The notes: generated by a model not told the origin, from the sequence alone. A stretch of 5,102 nt of DNA from an uncultured Dorea sp. (GCA_910579925.1 CAJTVY010000065.1:1-5102); one strand, 5' to 3'. Positions 1-5,045 are shown, counted from the stretch's first letter. Program-made: numbers and translations.

Positions 1-51
1 GGCTCTTCTGCTTTCGAGGCAGATGCCATCAGCCAACTCGACCACCGCTGC
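1..51 (-). tRNA. tRNA-Ser (anticodon CGA), 3' part cut off by window edge
   Basis: Read on the minus strand, the sequence starts with a seven-base acceptor arm GCAGCGG, then U8 G9 and a D-arm containing the GUCGAG..GG..GGC pattern of bacterial tRNA-Ser. A perfect five-base-pair anticodon stem UCUGC/GCAGA follows, enclosing the loop CUCGAAA. The anticodon CGA (complement of plus bases 14-16) reads UCG serine codons. The window ends in the long variable arm typical of class II tRNAs (AGAGCC...), so the T-arm and acceptor 3' strand lie outside. It is transcribed away from gatD from an extended -10 promoter a few bases upstream. Identity as tRNA-Ser is secure; only the end is missing. Confidence 0.93.
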
Positions 52-56
52 ATAGC

Positions 57-86
57 TTGTATTATAGCACAACTACATGCTATAAG
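57..86 (+). promoter_or_regulatory. Probable gatD promoter, divergent and interlocked with the tRNA promoter
   Basis: TTGTAT (57-62) and TATAAG (81-86) are separated by 18 bp, and the -10 is preceded by TGC (extended -10). The predicted start near 93 leaves a leader of about 60 bases before gatD. The two opposing -10 elements form an inverted repeat, TTATAGCA (62-69) and TGCTATAA (78-85), with an 8-base spacer, so the plus-strand -35 overlaps the minus-strand -10. Polymerase could occupy only one direction at a time. The elements are seen; their use is inferred. Confidence 0.45.
61..69 (-). promoter_or_regulatory. Extended -10 promoter for tRNA-Ser
   Basis: On the minus strand the bases read TGCTATAAT, a consensus TATAAT preceded by the TGn extension. 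The -10 lies about ten bases before the first tRNA base at 51, so transcription would begin about 3-4 bases upstream of the mature 5' end. The -35 region at 17-bp spacing (TCCCTT) is poor, consistent with an extended -10 type promoter. Confidence 0.6.
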
Positions 87-153
87 GGAATACCTAATTT
101 AAAAAAATATATGATACCAGAGTCAAAAGGTAAAATACAGAAGAGGACAAGAC

Positions 154-915
154 ATGAAAGACAGATCAGATATGAAGATTACCATCGGACATCTCTACCC
201 GGATCTATTGAACCTGTATGGAGACCGGGGAAATGTTGCCTGTATGGTGCGAAGATGCCTCTGGCGTGGGATCTGGGCAGAGACAGTAGAGTGCGGTATT
301 GGAGAGCCCATTGATTTTTCAAGATTTGACATCGTGCTCTTAGGAGGGGGTTCGGATCGTGAACAGATGATTGCAGGTCGGAACCTAAAGAAGGCTCGAC
401 AGCAGTTTTGCGACTATATAGAAGATCATGGAGTGGTGATCGCCGTCTGCGGCGGGTATCAGCTTCTTGGGAAATATTACCAGACAAAGGCCGGTATGAT
501 AGAGGGGCTTGGTCTGCTGGATATCTATACACAACAGGAGGAAGGGAGGCTGATCGGAAACATTGTTCTGGACAGTGAACTGTCGGATCTTCCGGTGGTC
601 GGCTTTGAGAATCACGGCGGACGTACCTTTCTTAACGGATGCCGTCCCTTTGGCAGGGTTCTGCATGGAGCGGGAAATGACGGAAGGAGCGGTTACGAAG
701 GAGTCGTCTATAAAAATGTGATCGGCACATATCTGCACGGCCCCCTTCTTCCGAAGAATCCACGGATCTGCGACTATCTGATTGAAAAAGCTCTTGAGAG
801 AAAATACGGTCCGGTCAGCCTTAAGAAACTGGACGACAGGCTTGAGATGGCGGCGAATGAGGCGGTCTGCCGGAGATTCCTGAAAAGCTGGAAGTCAGTT
901 ATGGCTGTGGGATAA
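154..915 (+). CDS. gatD: Lipid II isoglutaminyl synthase, glutamine amidotransferase subunit GatD
   Basis: This 253-residue cytoplasmic class I glutamine amidotransferase of the CobB/CobQ-like group is expected to hydrolyse glutamine and pass ammonia to the ligase MurT, which amidates the D-Glu of lipid II to D-iso-glutamine. The N-terminus reads ITIGHLYPDLLNLYGDRGN (residues 9-27), the family signature. GGGSDREQ follows at 64-71, the nucleophile elbow AVCGGYQLLG puts catalytic Cys at 99, GRLIGN lies at 131-136, FENHGG at 151-156, and TYLHGPLL puts the catalytic His at 195. Length matches the family. The start at 154 has AAGAGGA six bases upstream. An internal ATG at 172 (MKITIG) fits the usual family N-terminus but lacks a ribosome binding site. 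Oddly, no murT lies beside it: a divergent tRNA is upstream and a hairpin downstream. Family assignment is confident; the physiological partner is inferred. Confidence 0.92.
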   Translation: MKDRSDMKITIGHLYPDLLNLYGDRGNVACMVRRCLWRGIWAETVECGIGEPIDFSRFDIVLLGGGSDREQMIAGRNLKKARQQFCDYIEDHGVVIAVCGGYQLLGKYYQTKAGMIEGLGLLDIYTQQEEGRLIGNIVLDSELSDLPVVGFENHGGRTFLNGCRPFGRVLHGAGNDGRSGYEGVVYKNVIGTYLHGPLLPKNPRICDYLIEKALERKYGPVSLKKLDDRLEMAANEAVCRRFLKSWKSVMAVG

Positions 916-917
916 AG

Positions 918-1061
918 GAAAAAGACCGGTGTATCTGCACCGGTCTTATGGAGGGGGATGAAAAAATCTATCTGAATTTTAACTAATTGTTAGGCGAAGT
1001 CCGGTAATCATACTTTACAATTATGTAGTCTGAAGCACGACTACCGTCTTCTTTAATTGAT
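918..1061 (-). ncRNA. Candidate minus-strand small RNA (about 145 nt) ending at the 922-947 hairpin
   Basis: The minus-strand terminator at 922-947 has no minus-strand gene to serve, so a leftward transcript from the gap is a possible explanation. A consensus TATAAT lies on the minus strand at 1068-1073, which would start RNA near 1061; no good -35 is present at normal spacing, which weakens the case. The RNA would hold a 6-bp hairpin (GTAGTC/GACTAC, 1025-1044), a 7-bp stem (984-990 with 1017-1023) and, just before the terminator, an apparently unpaired CAUCCCCCUCC patch (about 950-960). C-rich unpaired patches are common target-binding seeds in Firmicutes small RNAs. No known RNA family is recognised. 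Confidence 0.25.
922..947 (-). terminator. 10-bp hairpin with U-run on the minus strand; may end transcription from both sides
   Basis: AAGACCGGTG (922-931) and CACCGGTCTT (938-947) form a perfect 10-bp stem with a six-base loop. On the plus strand the stem is followed by ATGGAGGGGG, with no U-run, so it is a poor intrinsic terminator for gatD. On the minus strand it is followed by TTT then CCTTTA, with two further T in the stem, the form of a good intrinsic terminator. It therefore probably ends a leftward transcript, and may also protect or end the gatD mRNA. Confidence 0.6.
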
Positions 1062-1160
1062 GAGTTTATTATATAAAACAATTGTGACACAAGTATGTCA
1101 TAAACTGGAAATGTTTATAAAATTTCTTAAGAAAAACATAAGATGACTGCCATTCTTTAG
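948..1160. other. AT-rich intergenic gap without a convincing gene, several inverted repeats
   Basis: No ORF of credible length with a ribosome binding site is present. Visible structure: TAATTGT/ACAATTA (984-990, 1017-1023), GTAGTC/GACTAC (1025-1030, 1039-1044), TGACA/TGTCA (1085-1089, 1096-1100, 6-base spacer), and a perfect 12-bp palindrome TTTCTTAAGAAA (1123-1134). The last two lie 30-75 bp upstream of the AraC-gene promoter and are possible operators. The stretch is markedly more AT-rich than the flanking genes. A GGAGGGGG followed directly by a five-codon ATG frame at 958 is judged not to be a gene. Confidence 0.5.
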
Positions 1161-1189
1161 TTGACGGAAATGTGATTGATTGATAAAGT
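1161..1189 (+). promoter_or_regulatory. Probable promoter of the AraC-family gene
   Basis: TTGACG (1161-1166, five of six consensus bases) is followed after 17 bp by TAAAGT (1184-1189, four of six). The predicted transcription start near 1196 lies between the possible GTG start at 1199 and the ribosome binding site at 1207-1212, which supports translation from ATG 1223. Confidence 0.5.
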
Positions 1190-1222
1190 AGGTATAGAGT
1201 GCAGCGAAAGGATGAAAGAGCC

Positions 1223-2161
1223 ATGTCAAAGAAGAGAAAACCAAAGATAGAATTCCGGTATTATAAGATGCCGGAGGGGAGCCCGATTCTTGCGCTTCTC
1301 GGCCAGAAATGGGTACAGTCTTATGGGCGTGATATTGATTATCTGCATTTTCACAATTATCTGGAGATCGGGTACTGCTATGCCGGAGAAGGAATTCTTA
1401 CCCTGGGAGAGCGGGATTTCCGGTATACGGGAGGGGAGATTTCTATTATCCCGAAGAATTATCCCCACACCACGAATAGCGACCCAGGGACGGTCAGCAG
1501 ATGGGAATATCTGTTTGTGGACGTAGAGGGGCTTCTGGAAGAGGTGTACCAGAAGGGCGGTAATGTAAAGCGTATGAAGTATCTGCTGCACAGGATCAAT
1601 TCTCAGGCAATCTTTCGGGCAATCGAAGAGGCGCCGGGGATTGCGAAGATGGTACGGGGAATCCTTGATATCATGCGGGAGACGAAGGAGTTTTATCTGG
1701 AAGAGGTCAAAGGACTCATGGTTGCGCTTCTGGTGTGTATCGCGCGGGAGAACCCGGACGAGAAAGGCCCGGTGGAGATCAGCGGGAAGGTGACGATTCC
1801 CGTCTCGCGGGCGTTGGATTATATCACGCTTCATTACATGGAACCGCTGATGGTGGGCGACCTGGCAAAATGGTGTCATATCAGCGAGACACATTTCCGT
1901 CGGGTTTTTTCTACCTATATGCAGATGGGGCCGTTGGAATATATCAATCTGGTACGGGTGCAGGCTGCCTGTAATTATCTGAAGAATACGGACGAGTCCA
2001 TGGCTGATATCGCTGGAAAATGTGGTTTTACAACACTGTCAACATTTAACAGGAATTTTAAGCAGGTCACGGGCGTATCGCCCAGCGAATGGAGAAGGCG
2101 TCCGGAAAATTATGAACAGCAGCTGCTGAAATACTGGATCCACTCGGAGGAAGGGTGGTAG
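1223..2161 (+). CDS. AraC-family transcriptional regulator with N-terminal cupin domain
   Basis: This 312-residue cytoplasmic DNA-binding protein has the usual AraC-family length. The N-terminal sensor half looks like a cupin: HFHNYLEIGYCYAGEG (residues 42-57) carries the H-x-H...E pattern, and GGEISIIPKNYPH (70-82) is the typical second cupin strand pair. The C-terminal half holds two helix-turn-helix units, the first about 207-231 (LMVGDLAKWCHISETHFRRVF) and the second about 258-282 (MADIAGKCGFTTLSTFNRNF), followed by the family ending TGVSPSEWRRR (283-293). The start at ATG 1223 is preferred: AAAGGA lies 10 bases upstream, whereas the in-frame GTG at 1199 would be at the edge of the predicted transcript. 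It is monocistronic and converges with the next gene. Cupin AraC proteins often sense sugars or small metabolites; the ligand and target here are unknown, and no transport or sugar-use gene is adjacent. Confidence 0.9.
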   Translation: MSKKRKPKIEFRYYKMPEGSPILALLGQKWVQSYGRDIDYLHFHNYLEIGYCYAGEGILTLGERDFRYTGGEISIIPKNYPHTTNSDPGTVSRWEYLFVDVEGLLEEVYQKGGNVKRMKYLLHRINSQAIFRAIEEAPGIAKMVRGILDIMRETKEFYLEEVKGLMVALLVCIARENPDEKGPVEISGKVTIPVSRALDYITLHYMEPLMVGDLAKWCHISETHFRRVFSTYMQMGPLEYINLVRVQAACNYLKNTDESMADIAGKCGFTTLSTFNRNFKQVTGVSPSEWRRRPENYEQQLLKYWIHSEEGW

Positions 2162-2164
2162 CCA

Positions 2165-2203
2165 GAGGAACGTTTCATGTATGTATCATGACAGAGGTTC
2201 TTC
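2165..2203. repeat. Imperfect inverted repeat between the two convergent genes
   Basis: GAGGAAC (2165-2171) pairs with GTTCTTC (2197-2203, one G-U pair), and inside it TCATG (2175-2179) pairs with CATGA (2187-2191) around a seven-base loop. It spans the 24-bp gap between the AraC stop and the stop of the minus-strand HTH gene, so a two-way transcript end is plausible. Neither side has a U-run, so it is not a classic intrinsic terminator. Confidence 0.35.
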
Positions 2204-2623
2204 AGAAAGATCATATAGAAGCATATTTGTATCCAGTACAGATAATCTTTTCTGAAGAGAGAAAATCAGTATGGAATCTCTCTTTCTTCTGGCATACAGA
2301 GCGCCGGCATTGGCCAGTATAAGCGCTCTCTGTGTGTCTTCTAAGGACAATGCAAGCGACAGACATATTGCGATGATTTTATCCCTGCCAGGAGTTTTTG
2401 TTCCGTTCAGAATCTGATATCCATAATTTCGCTGTATCAGAGAAAGCTCCCAGAGTCTGCCGGGAGAGATCCCTTTTTCCAGCATTTTTTTTGTAAGAAA
2501 GTCAGGAAAAGAGGTTTTGTTCTCAGGCTTGTCTAGTTCGTCTGACAGATCAGACAGAGAGGACCTGGTATTCGTAGAAGATAATAATTTTAACAATTCA
2601 TTGGTTGTTTTGCCGGTAATCAA
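2186..2623 (-). CDS. Small helix-turn-helix (XRE-like) protein divergent from the kinase gene
   Basis: This is a 145-residue, soluble, basic-rich protein. Residues about 41-100 look like an XRE-type helical DNA-binding domain: LTKKMLEKGISPGRLWELS (43-61), RNYGYQILNGTKTPGRDK (65-82) as the turn and probable recognition region, then IIAICLSLALSLEDTQRAL. A helical tail follows (102-140, ANAGALYARRKRDSI and on). The first 38 residues are unusually rich in Ser/Thr (13 of residues 3-38) with acidic residues, resembling a flexible phosphoacceptor segment. The start is TTG at 2623 with AAGAAAGGA nine bases upstream; an in-frame TAA two codons before it rules out a longer protein. The divergent kinase suggests a regulatory partnership. 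My recollection is that similar HTH proteins sit beside kinase genes in Lachnospiraceae; the exact family is not named with certainty. Confidence 0.78.
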   Translation of the reverse strand: MITGKTTNELLKLLSSTNTRSSLSDLSDELDKPENKTSFPDFLTKKMLEKGISPGRLWELSLIQRNYGYQILNGTKTPGRDKIIAICLSLALSLEDTQRALILANAGALYARRKRDSILIFSLQKRLSVLDTNMLLYDLSEEPLS

Positions 2624-2658
2624 CTTTTAAAATCCTTTCTTGAATATATACTGAAAAT

Positions 2659-2710
2659 ATCATATGATGTAATAGTTGCTTCTGGTGTTTTCCAGATATC
2701 ATCATATAAT
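2659..2710. promoter_or_regulatory. Divergent HTH/kinase control region: twin ATCATATRAT boxes and kinase -10
   Basis: A perfect 10-bp palindrome ATCATATGAT (2659-2668) recurs with one change as ATCATATAAT (2701-2710). The start-to-start distance is 42 bp, about four helical turns, so both would face the same side of DNA. Each copy is also preceded by AT-rich sequence containing ATATCAT. The second copy contains a consensus TATAAT (2705-2710), the likely kinase -10, with only a weak -35 (CTGGTG at 17-bp spacing). The first lies just upstream of a minus-strand AT-rich -10-like TATATT (2643-2648) that could serve the HTH gene. A protein bound to both boxes would cover both promoters. The repeats are seen; operator function is inferred. 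Confidence 0.45.
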
Positions 2711-2746
2711 TTTTTGTACGGAAAAGCAAGAGAAGAAGGTGAGAAG

Positions 2747-3856
2747 ATGGAGTTGACAGAGGAATATATTTTATCACAATACCAGGAACTAAATATTCTG
2801 AATGAGAATGAAAGAGTCACAATTGTAAGAAATACCGTTACTGGAAAAATAGCTGTAAAAAAGTATATGAATATTGAACAGGAAGCTATCTACGCTTTTC
2901 TGAAAACTCATAGAAGTGAGTTCATTCCTCAGACATATGAGTATATTAAGGATGGGCGTCAGTTAATTGTGATTGAGGAATATATTGAGGGACGTAATCT
3001 TGAAGATATCCTTTGTGAGCGGAAACTGACTGTAGAAGAAGGGGTCTGTATTGTGAAAAGAATCTGCCGCGCTTTACTTCCTCTTCATACGGCAGATCCA
3101 TCTATTGTATGTAGAGACCTGAAGCCGGAGAACATTATGGTAACTCCTCAAGGCGGTGTGAAAATAATTGATTTTGATATAGCAAGAATCGTCAGACCAG
3201 GGAAGAGCAGAGATACAGTCGCCATGGGAACGGAAGGGTTTGCGGCGCCCGAGCAGTTCGGGCGTCGTCAGACGGACAGTCGTTCTGATATCTATGCATT
3301 AGGAACGATATTGAACTATATGATCTTACAAAAATTTCCGGTAGAAGAAATCGTAGAGGGTAAACTTGGAGGTGTGATTCGCAGGTGTATTCTTGTGAAT
3401 CCGGATGAAAGGTATCAGAATGTAATAGAACTGGAGCAGGCATTAGAAGAGTTGTATCCATCGGTTATGGAAAAAGTGAAGAAAGCGCAGGAAGCAGAAG
3501 AGGATGGACATAATTGGCGCAGAGTTCTTCCGCCTGGCTTTCGAAGTGGGAACATATGGAAAATGATTGTGGCAATTATTGGATATTTTTCGGTTATTAA
3601 TTTATTTTTGTTAATGGAGCTTAGGGAAGAAAACGGCGAGCTGGTAACCGGATGGGGGGTGCTGGTTTATCAGATTTTGTTGATATTGTCTCAGTTCGTG
3701 GAAATAGGGTTTCTATTTAATTATATGGGCTGCAAAGACAACGTCCCTCTTTTAAATTCAAAAAATCTTTTATTGAGGATAGTCGGATATGTTATTTTAG
3801 AAATCCTCCTTATAGTGATCGCAACGTTATTGGGCGTACTTGTGAATATGGGGTGA
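2747..3856 (+). CDS. Membrane-anchored Ser/Thr protein kinase with three C-terminal transmembrane segments
   Basis: This 369-residue Hanks-type kinase has its domain facing the cytoplasm (about 12-240) followed by membrane helices about 272-292, 304-326 and 342-366. Visible motifs: AVKKY with ATP-binding Lys38, a possible helix-C Glu in EQEA (44-47), the catalytic loop CRDLKPENIM (122-131) with Asp124, Lys126 and Asn129, DFDIAR (142-147) with the metal-binding Asp142, GTEGFAAPEQFG (161-172), and SDIYALG (180-186). Oddities: Cys replaces His of HRD, DFD replaces DFG, and no glycine-rich loop is evident before Lys38, though the core catalytic residues are intact. No extracellular sensor domain such as PASTA is present. 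ATG 2747 has GGTGA five bases upstream; an upstream TTG at 2714 would lie before the predicted transcript start and is rejected. It probably phosphorylates cytoplasmic substrates; the adjacent HTH protein is a candidate, not proven. Confidence 0.9.
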   Translation: MELTEEYILSQYQELNILNENERVTIVRNTVTGKIAVKKYMNIEQEAIYAFLKTHRSEFIPQTYEYIKDGRQLIVIEEYIEGRNLEDILCERKLTVEEGVCIVKRICRALLPLHTADPSIVCRDLKPENIMVTPQGGVKIIDFDIARIVRPGKSRDTVAMGTEGFAAPEQFGRRQTDSRSDIYALGTILNYMILQKFPVEEIVEGKLGGVIRRCILVNPDERYQNVIELEQALEELYPSVMEKVKKAQEAEEDGHNWRRVLPPGFRSGNIWKMIVAIIGYFSVINLFLLMELREENGELVTGWGVLVYQILLILSQFVEIGFLFNYMGCKDNVPLLNSKNLLLRIVGYVILEILLIVIATLLGVLVNMG

Positions 3857-3861
3857 TCTAA

Positions 3862-3930
3862 ATGATGTTTCATCTTAATATGATTCATAAATGTATGCTG
3901 GCAGCATACCAAGAAAAGAAAAATAAATGA
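3862..3930 (+). CDS. Possible 22-residue small ORF or leader peptide
   Basis: ATG at 3862 opens 22 codons (MMFHLNMIHKCM, then LAAYQEKKNK) ending in TGA. GGGGTGA (3850-3856), which includes the kinase stop codon, stands five bases upstream as a good ribosome binding site, suggesting coupled translation from the kinase. The frame ends eight bases before the terminator stem and runs through the 17-bp palindrome. The peptide is Met-rich (4 of 22) with a basic tail and no signal or membrane segment. It could be chance; conservation is not known. Confidence 0.25.
   Translation: MMFHLNMIHKCMLAAYQEKKNK
3893..3909. repeat. 17-bp perfect palindrome downstream of the kinase
   Basis: GTATGCTG, a central G (3901), and CAGCATAC form an uninterrupted palindrome. 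As RNA it would fold into a 7-bp stem with a GGC triloop; as DNA it could be an operator. Its arm TATGCT is repeated in the 3' arm of the nearby terminator, and its partner AGCATA is repeated in the terminator 5' arm, so alternative pairings are possible. Confidence 0.6.
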
Positions 3931-3937
3931 GAAAATG

Positions 3938-3971
3938 AAGAAGCATAAGAGATAGGACTATGCTTCTTTTT
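3938..3971 (+). terminator. Intrinsic terminator after the kinase gene
   Basis: AAGAAGCATA (3938-3947) pairs with TATGCTTCTT (3959-3968), a 10-bp stem with an 11-base loop, followed by a T-run through 3971. It ends the kinase transcript and separates it from the lipoprotein operon. The minus-strand side continues into T-rich sequence too, so it may work both ways. Its arms can also pair with the upstream palindrome. Confidence 0.75.
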
Positions 3972-3998
3972 GATTTAGATGTTCAAACAGCGTAATCT
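3970..3998 (+). promoter_or_regulatory. Weak candidate promoter for the lipoprotein operon
   Basis: TTGATT (3970-3975) and TAATCT (3993-3998) are spaced by 17 bp; the first matches four of six -35 bases, but the second is a poor -10. The -35 begins inside the terminator U-run. AGATGT (3977-3982) and ACATCT (4007-4012) form a loose inverted repeat around it. The operon could instead depend on readthrough. Confidence 0.25.
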
Positions 3999-4048
3999 TT
4001 TCGATGACATCTGAATTAGGACAAAATAGTTTAAAGGAGAAAAAAGGA

Positions 4049-4621
4049 ATGAAGAAAAGAATAGCTATGGCAGCCATTACATTACTTACCATGCTATCAA
4101 TATGCGGATGTATTGAAAGCGGCTCAGACCTTAAGGAGGACGAAAAAGCAACGGAAACAAATGTAGAACGGAATACGGAAGAAGACGCTGAGGGAGAAGA
4201 CACGCCGGAAGAAACCACAACAGAGACAACCCAGGTTGAACAGATTAATCTTGAAAATGCGGAAGGAAGCCTTGTATATGTAAGACATGAAGTGACAAAA
4301 GATTATAACGGATCGGATGCAATACGGATTTATTTTACATATACAAATAGATCGGATGAGACAAATACGGCACAGTCCACATTCTATCCGCAGGCGTTTC
4401 AGAATGGAATCGAGTGTGAGTTTACCTTTGGAGAATTTACGGAGACAAATGAAGCGGAGAGTAACCTTTCCAAACAGCTTATGAAGGATTCTTCCTTAGA
4501 GGTGGCGTTTTTGTATACCCTTCAGGATTTATCAAATCCGGTTACGCTGAAGGTAAATGATCAGTCTGCAGATAATCTGTTTGAGGGTATTTATCAGCAG
4601 CAGGAACTCATACTGCAATAG
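4049..4621 (+). CDS. Lipoprotein with acidic linker and DUF5067-like domain
   Basis: This 190-residue exported protein carries a signal peptide MKKRIAMAAITLL with a lipobox ending ICGC, so Cys21 is the lipidated residue after signal peptidase II cleavage and the protein is anchored on the outer face of the membrane. Residues 25-65 form a low-complexity, strongly acidic Glu/Asp/Thr linker. The C-terminal part (about 72-172) is predicted beta-rich: VYVRHEVTKDYNG, AIRIYFTYTNRSDET (91-105) and PQAFQNGIECEF (114-125) resemble the DUF5067 family of Firmicutes surface lipoproteins, whose function is unknown. The start at 4049 has AAAGGAG nine bases upstream; an in-frame ATG at 4004 would add 15 residues before the signal peptide and is rejected. 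It is first in a two-gene operon with a small membrane protein 13 bases downstream. Confidence 0.8.
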   Translation: MKKRIAMAAITLLTMLSICGCIESGSDLKEDEKATETNVERNTEEDAEGEDTPEETTTETTQVEQINLENAEGSLVYVRHEVTKDYNGSDAIRIYFTYTNRSDETNTAQSTFYPQAFQNGIECEFTFGEFTETNEAESNLSKQLMKDSSLEVAFLYTLQDLSNPVTLKVNDQSADNLFEGIYQQQELILQ

Positions 4622-4634
4622 AGGAGGATAGGGA

Positions 4635-4997
4635 ATGAAGACGGCCAGATTAGTGACAGGGATTTTATCAATTGTTTTGTGTGTATTTGTGACGTTTCAG
4701 TCATGTGCTGCCGGTTTGGGAAATGCATTGGCAGATAATGGAGAAGTAGGAGGAAGCGCCGGAGTTATGGTTGCAATCTGCCTGCTGACGGCCGGCATTG
4801 TGTCGATTGCGACAAGAAATAAGGAGAAAAACGGTGGAAATATCGCCTGTATCATTTTCTATATGATCGGCGCATTATTAGGACTGACACTGGCGGGAAG
4901 TTATGGAGACTTAAAAATATGGGGTGGTTATGCCGGAATCTGTGGTATCATACATCTGGTTTCCGCTCTGAAGCATAAGGATACCGAAAAAAGATAA
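4635..4997 (+). CDS. Small four-helix membrane protein of unknown function
   Basis: This is a 120-residue, mostly hydrophobic protein with four likely transmembrane segments at about 5-26, 40-61, 67-89 and 93-112, a basic loop RNKEKN (61-66) between helices 2 and 3, and a charged tail KHKDTEKR. The N-terminal region contains FQSCAAGLGNAL (21-32), and TRNKEKNGG is the inter-helix turn. I recognise the overall pattern from uncharacterised Gram-positive membrane proteins but know no function. It starts at ATG 4635 with GAGGAGG (4621-4627), whose first base is the last base of the lipoprotein stop codon, at ideal spacing, so the two are cotranscribed and probably coupled. A terminator follows 21 bases after its stop. 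A role with the lipoprotein is inferred from linkage only. Confidence 0.8.
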   Translation: MKTARLVTGILSIVLCVFVTFQSCAAGLGNALADNGEVGGSAGVMVAICLLTAGIVSIATRNKEKNGGNIACIIFYMIGALLGLTLAGSYGDLKIWGGYAGICGIIHLVSALKHKDTEKR

Positions 4998-5018
4998 AAT
5001 AGAATGATTCTTTGAAGG

Positions 5019-5044
5019 GCTGGCATCTATTGATGCCAGCTTTT
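5019..5044 (+). terminator. Intrinsic terminator of the lipoprotein/membrane-protein operon
   Basis: GCTGGCATC (5019-5027) pairs with GATGCCAGC (5032-5040), a GC-rich 9-bp stem with a four-base loop, followed by TTTT (5041-5044) and more AT-rich bases. It is a standard plus-strand intrinsic terminator about 20 bases after the last stop. A minus-strand reading ends with no U-run. Confidence 0.88.
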
Positions 5045-5045
5045 A

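Noticed and set aside
57..314. 85-codon plus-strand frame overlapping the start of gatD
   Set aside because: It overlaps gatD in another frame, has no family resemblance and lies over the promoter region.
958..975. Five-codon ATG frame after GGAGGGGG downstream of the gatD hairpin
   Set aside because: Too short, spacing to the purine run is too tight; the purine run is better explained as the complement of a C-rich patch or as chance.
1226..1894. 222-codon minus-strand frame inside the AraC gene
   Set aside because: Antisense to a well-supported gene, no recognisable domain, His/Arg/Ile-rich composition typical of a shadow frame.
2620..2820. 66-codon minus-strand frame in the divergent region and kinase start
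   Set aside because: Covers the shared control region and antisense of the kinase N-terminus, with no recognisable domain or ribosome binding site.
3958..4218. 86-codon minus-strand Ser-rich frame over the lipoprotein start
   Set aside because: The Ser/Val runs are the reverse complement of the acidic Thr/Glu linker of the lipoprotein.
4133..4230. Repetitive-looking GAA/ACA-rich stretch in the lipoprotein gene
   Set aside because: No exact tandem unit; it simply encodes the acidic Glu/Thr linker.
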